From Microglena sp. YARC (lineage: Eukaryota; Chlorophyta; Chlorophyceae; Chlamydomonadales; Chlamydomonadaceae): DNA of 64,000 bases. Of this stretch, positions 62,599 to 64,000 are shown piece by piece (the stretch's first letter is position 1; every line of letters begins with the position of its first letter). A model generated the notes under the pieces. The model ran no database searches, was not told the DNA's origin, and was given only the letters and a program-made list of their open reading frames with translations. Location: the NCBI GenBank assembly GCA_022414725.1, contig CM039462.1:182342800-182406799 (forward strand), read 5' to 3'. The translations under genes were made by a program, and so were the position numbers.

Positions 62599-62886
62599 CA
62601 AGTTCTGGATGTTGAGGAGGAGGAGGGGGAACCCTTGCAGACCTGGCCTTGGGTGGGAGCGTGGCCTAGGAAGGAGAGGGTTATAGACACAGGGCAGGTG
62701 TGTCAGAGATAAAGCGCCAGAGGTAGGGAGAATGGAGGAAGTGCGCTGTGAAGAGGGCGTAGGAGGGAGTCTGAAGCCAGCCAGCGGTCAAGCCCCCTAC
62801 CGCCCGTTGCAGGCTGGGATGCTCCAATGTGTGACAAGTCTTTGGCAGCTCGGGTGCGTGTCCTCCAGATTCTTGTAGGCTGTAGG
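62598..62886 (-). pseudogene. LINE copy 1 fragment between two insertions
   Basis: Unique sequence bracketed by a class B (+) and a class A (-) tail. It belongs by position to the LINE, but no motif is visible. Confidence 0.4.
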
Positions 62887-63275
62887 TGTATTCATTTTTT
62901 TTTTTTTTTACAAAGGAGGGAAACCAGGAAAAAGGCCCGCAAACTGATAAAACCTAGCCCTTTGTGACCAAGGAGGAAGGGAAAAGGACCCAAAGGAAGA
63001 AAAGAACAAGAAACGCTAAGGCGACCAGCTAAGGGTACGGAACACCACACTGGGACGACGTACAAGTGACAAAGAGATGACGGGAACAGAAGACAACAAA
63101 ACAGACGAGTAGAGGCAAGGAAGAAGCCAAAAACAGAAGCCCAAGAGGAAGGGGCTAGGACTAAACTAAAGAAAAAAGACCTATGAAGCGGGGGGGCCAT
63201 ACATTGCAACTCTAACCGTCATCGGATCAGTAAGACTGAAAGAGGAGATGCCAAACTAAGGAGGACCTAAACCCT
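62887..63275 (-). mobile_element. LINE class A 3' tail, longest in this LINE
   Basis: Poly-T, ACAAAGGAGGGAAACCAGG and class A sequence to AAAGAGGAGATGCCAAACTA and GGAGGACC, with many one-base insertions compared with the other copies. Confidence 0.85.
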
Positions 63276-63640
63276 TGTCCAGGCACACTCTGCCGTCGAT
63301 TGCTGTCGTCAGGAGAGGATCATGATGTCTGCTAAGGGGAGTTGCCCCTGCATGCGAACTCATGGGGTCAATGTTGCAGTTCTGTGAGGGAGGGTAGACC
63401 GCATCGAAGGGCGGTCCCAAGAATGCCAGTTGAAATCACCAACAACCGAGAAGGAGGCGTCCGTTCAGTGCGGTAAGGTTGGGACGCACGCCAGTTGAAA
63501 AAGAAAGTCTTCTCTGTCAGCAGCATTGGGCCGGAGCATAGACGCACAAACATTGGTGATGACAGAGTCACCTAATTGAAAGCATCGATGCCTAGAATGC
63601 GGCCGAATGTAGGACCTAGGAATAGGTCTTAGGACGGATC
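63276..63640 (-). pseudogene. LINE copy 1 ORF2, endonuclease domain
   Basis: A minus frame reads LGDSVITNVCASMLRPNAAD (about 63,520-63,580), equivalent to the I.NVYAP segment of APE-type endonucleases, and then, after a frame stop, SVVGDFNWHSWDRPS (63,405-63,450), the strongly conserved GDFN motif. This gives the expected order EN-RT-Cys/His end on the minus strand and shows that the element runs to at least 63.6 kb. Stops between the blocks show that it is dead. Confidence 0.78.
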
Positions 63641-64000
63641 TGTGATGGGCAGTGAGGGCTTTAATATCAGGAGGATGCCTTCACGTGTGCCTGTTACCAG
63701 GCAAAAGAAAAATCTTGCGCCTGGGCCAGATTGCCCCGCGGCCTGAGGTGTTGAAGAAGGTTCCCGAGTTAGATGAGGTTGACCTTTACTTCAGTGAGCA
63801 ACTTGCCAATATACGCACTCGCCTTTTTAGTGAACCACCGCTTTGTCCCTAGTGCACCACCACAGCCAACAAGCTGGCAGTTTTAGGAGGGGGACATGTT
63901 CCGTGACCAACGACATTACTGATCAGTAACAAGATCGCTGGACATACTAGTGAAAGTGGCCCTTGGCCCGGGCAGTGAGTTGACCCTGGCCTGCACATGC
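63641..64000. other. Probable 5' continuation of LINE copy 1
   Basis: No definite motif. A plus-strand frame (63,652-63,852) has protein-like composition (KKVPELDEVDLYFSEQLANI) but lies opposite the expected LINE ORF2 N-terminal region. The window ends before this can be resolved. Confidence 0.3.

Noticed and set aside
63652..63852. Plus-strand 66-codon ORF as a host gene
   Set aside because: Protein-like, but it lies antisense to the expected LINE ORF2 start, with no promoter, splice or similarity support.

Overview
The window is nuclear DNA of a eukaryote. Splice sites, long satellite-filled introns, several retrotransposon classes and hAT-type MITEs are all visible, and no operon or ribosome-binding-site logic is. 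A block of TTTAGGG repeats (52,870-52,955) fits an organism with Arabidopsis-type telomeres, so a green alga or relative is most likely; this is inference and I do not name a species. The assembly is a draft: there is a gap of exactly 1,000 N (12,274-13,273), and roughly 5-17 kb shows dense single-base indels between neighbouring repeat copies, so reading frames there are unreliable.

1-33.1 kb: widely spaced exons on the + strand that look like one very long gene (or a few). The last five well-defined exons (22,381-22,614; 24,546-24,785; 26,342-26,515; 31,526-31,618; 32,488-33,063) are phase-0 compatible and end in a type I membrane-protein tail: one transmembrane helix, then a cytoplasmic region and a stop at 33,063. 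I recognise no protein family. The striking property is that almost every exon is accompanied in its flanking intron by tandem partial copies of one exon edge with its splice site, separated by a satellite specific to that intron. Upstream exons have their 3' end plus donor copied; downstream exons have their acceptor plus 5' start copied.

Scattered through 2-41 kb are small mobile elements: five copies of a palindromic 180-195 bp hAT-like MITE with 8-bp target duplications, two copies of a second AT-rich hAT-like MITE, a 508-bp MITE full of ATCGTACGAT motifs, a tRNA-derived SINE family and a composite repeat ending in a GC-rich hairpin.

33-42 kb: intergenic. It holds SINE copies, a possible 0.9-kb terminal-inverted-repeat element, and two head-to-head TATA-driven ORF starts encoding related peptides (GRPTNA motif).

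42-64 kb: a retrotransposon graveyard. Two minus-strand LINE copies (42.9-45.8 and 57.1-63.6 kb) are broken by insertions of LINE 3' tails of two related classes (A ending CCCCTTTGTA+polyA, B ending CTCCCTATGTA+polyA). A plus-strand Ty3/gypsy polyprotein relic (RT, RNase H, integrase in order) is spread over 49.3-57.1 kb by nested insertions. These include a (GACTCACT)n satellite split by a class B element and a second class B element headed by about 420-bp tandem monomers next to the telomere-like block. No element here looks intact.
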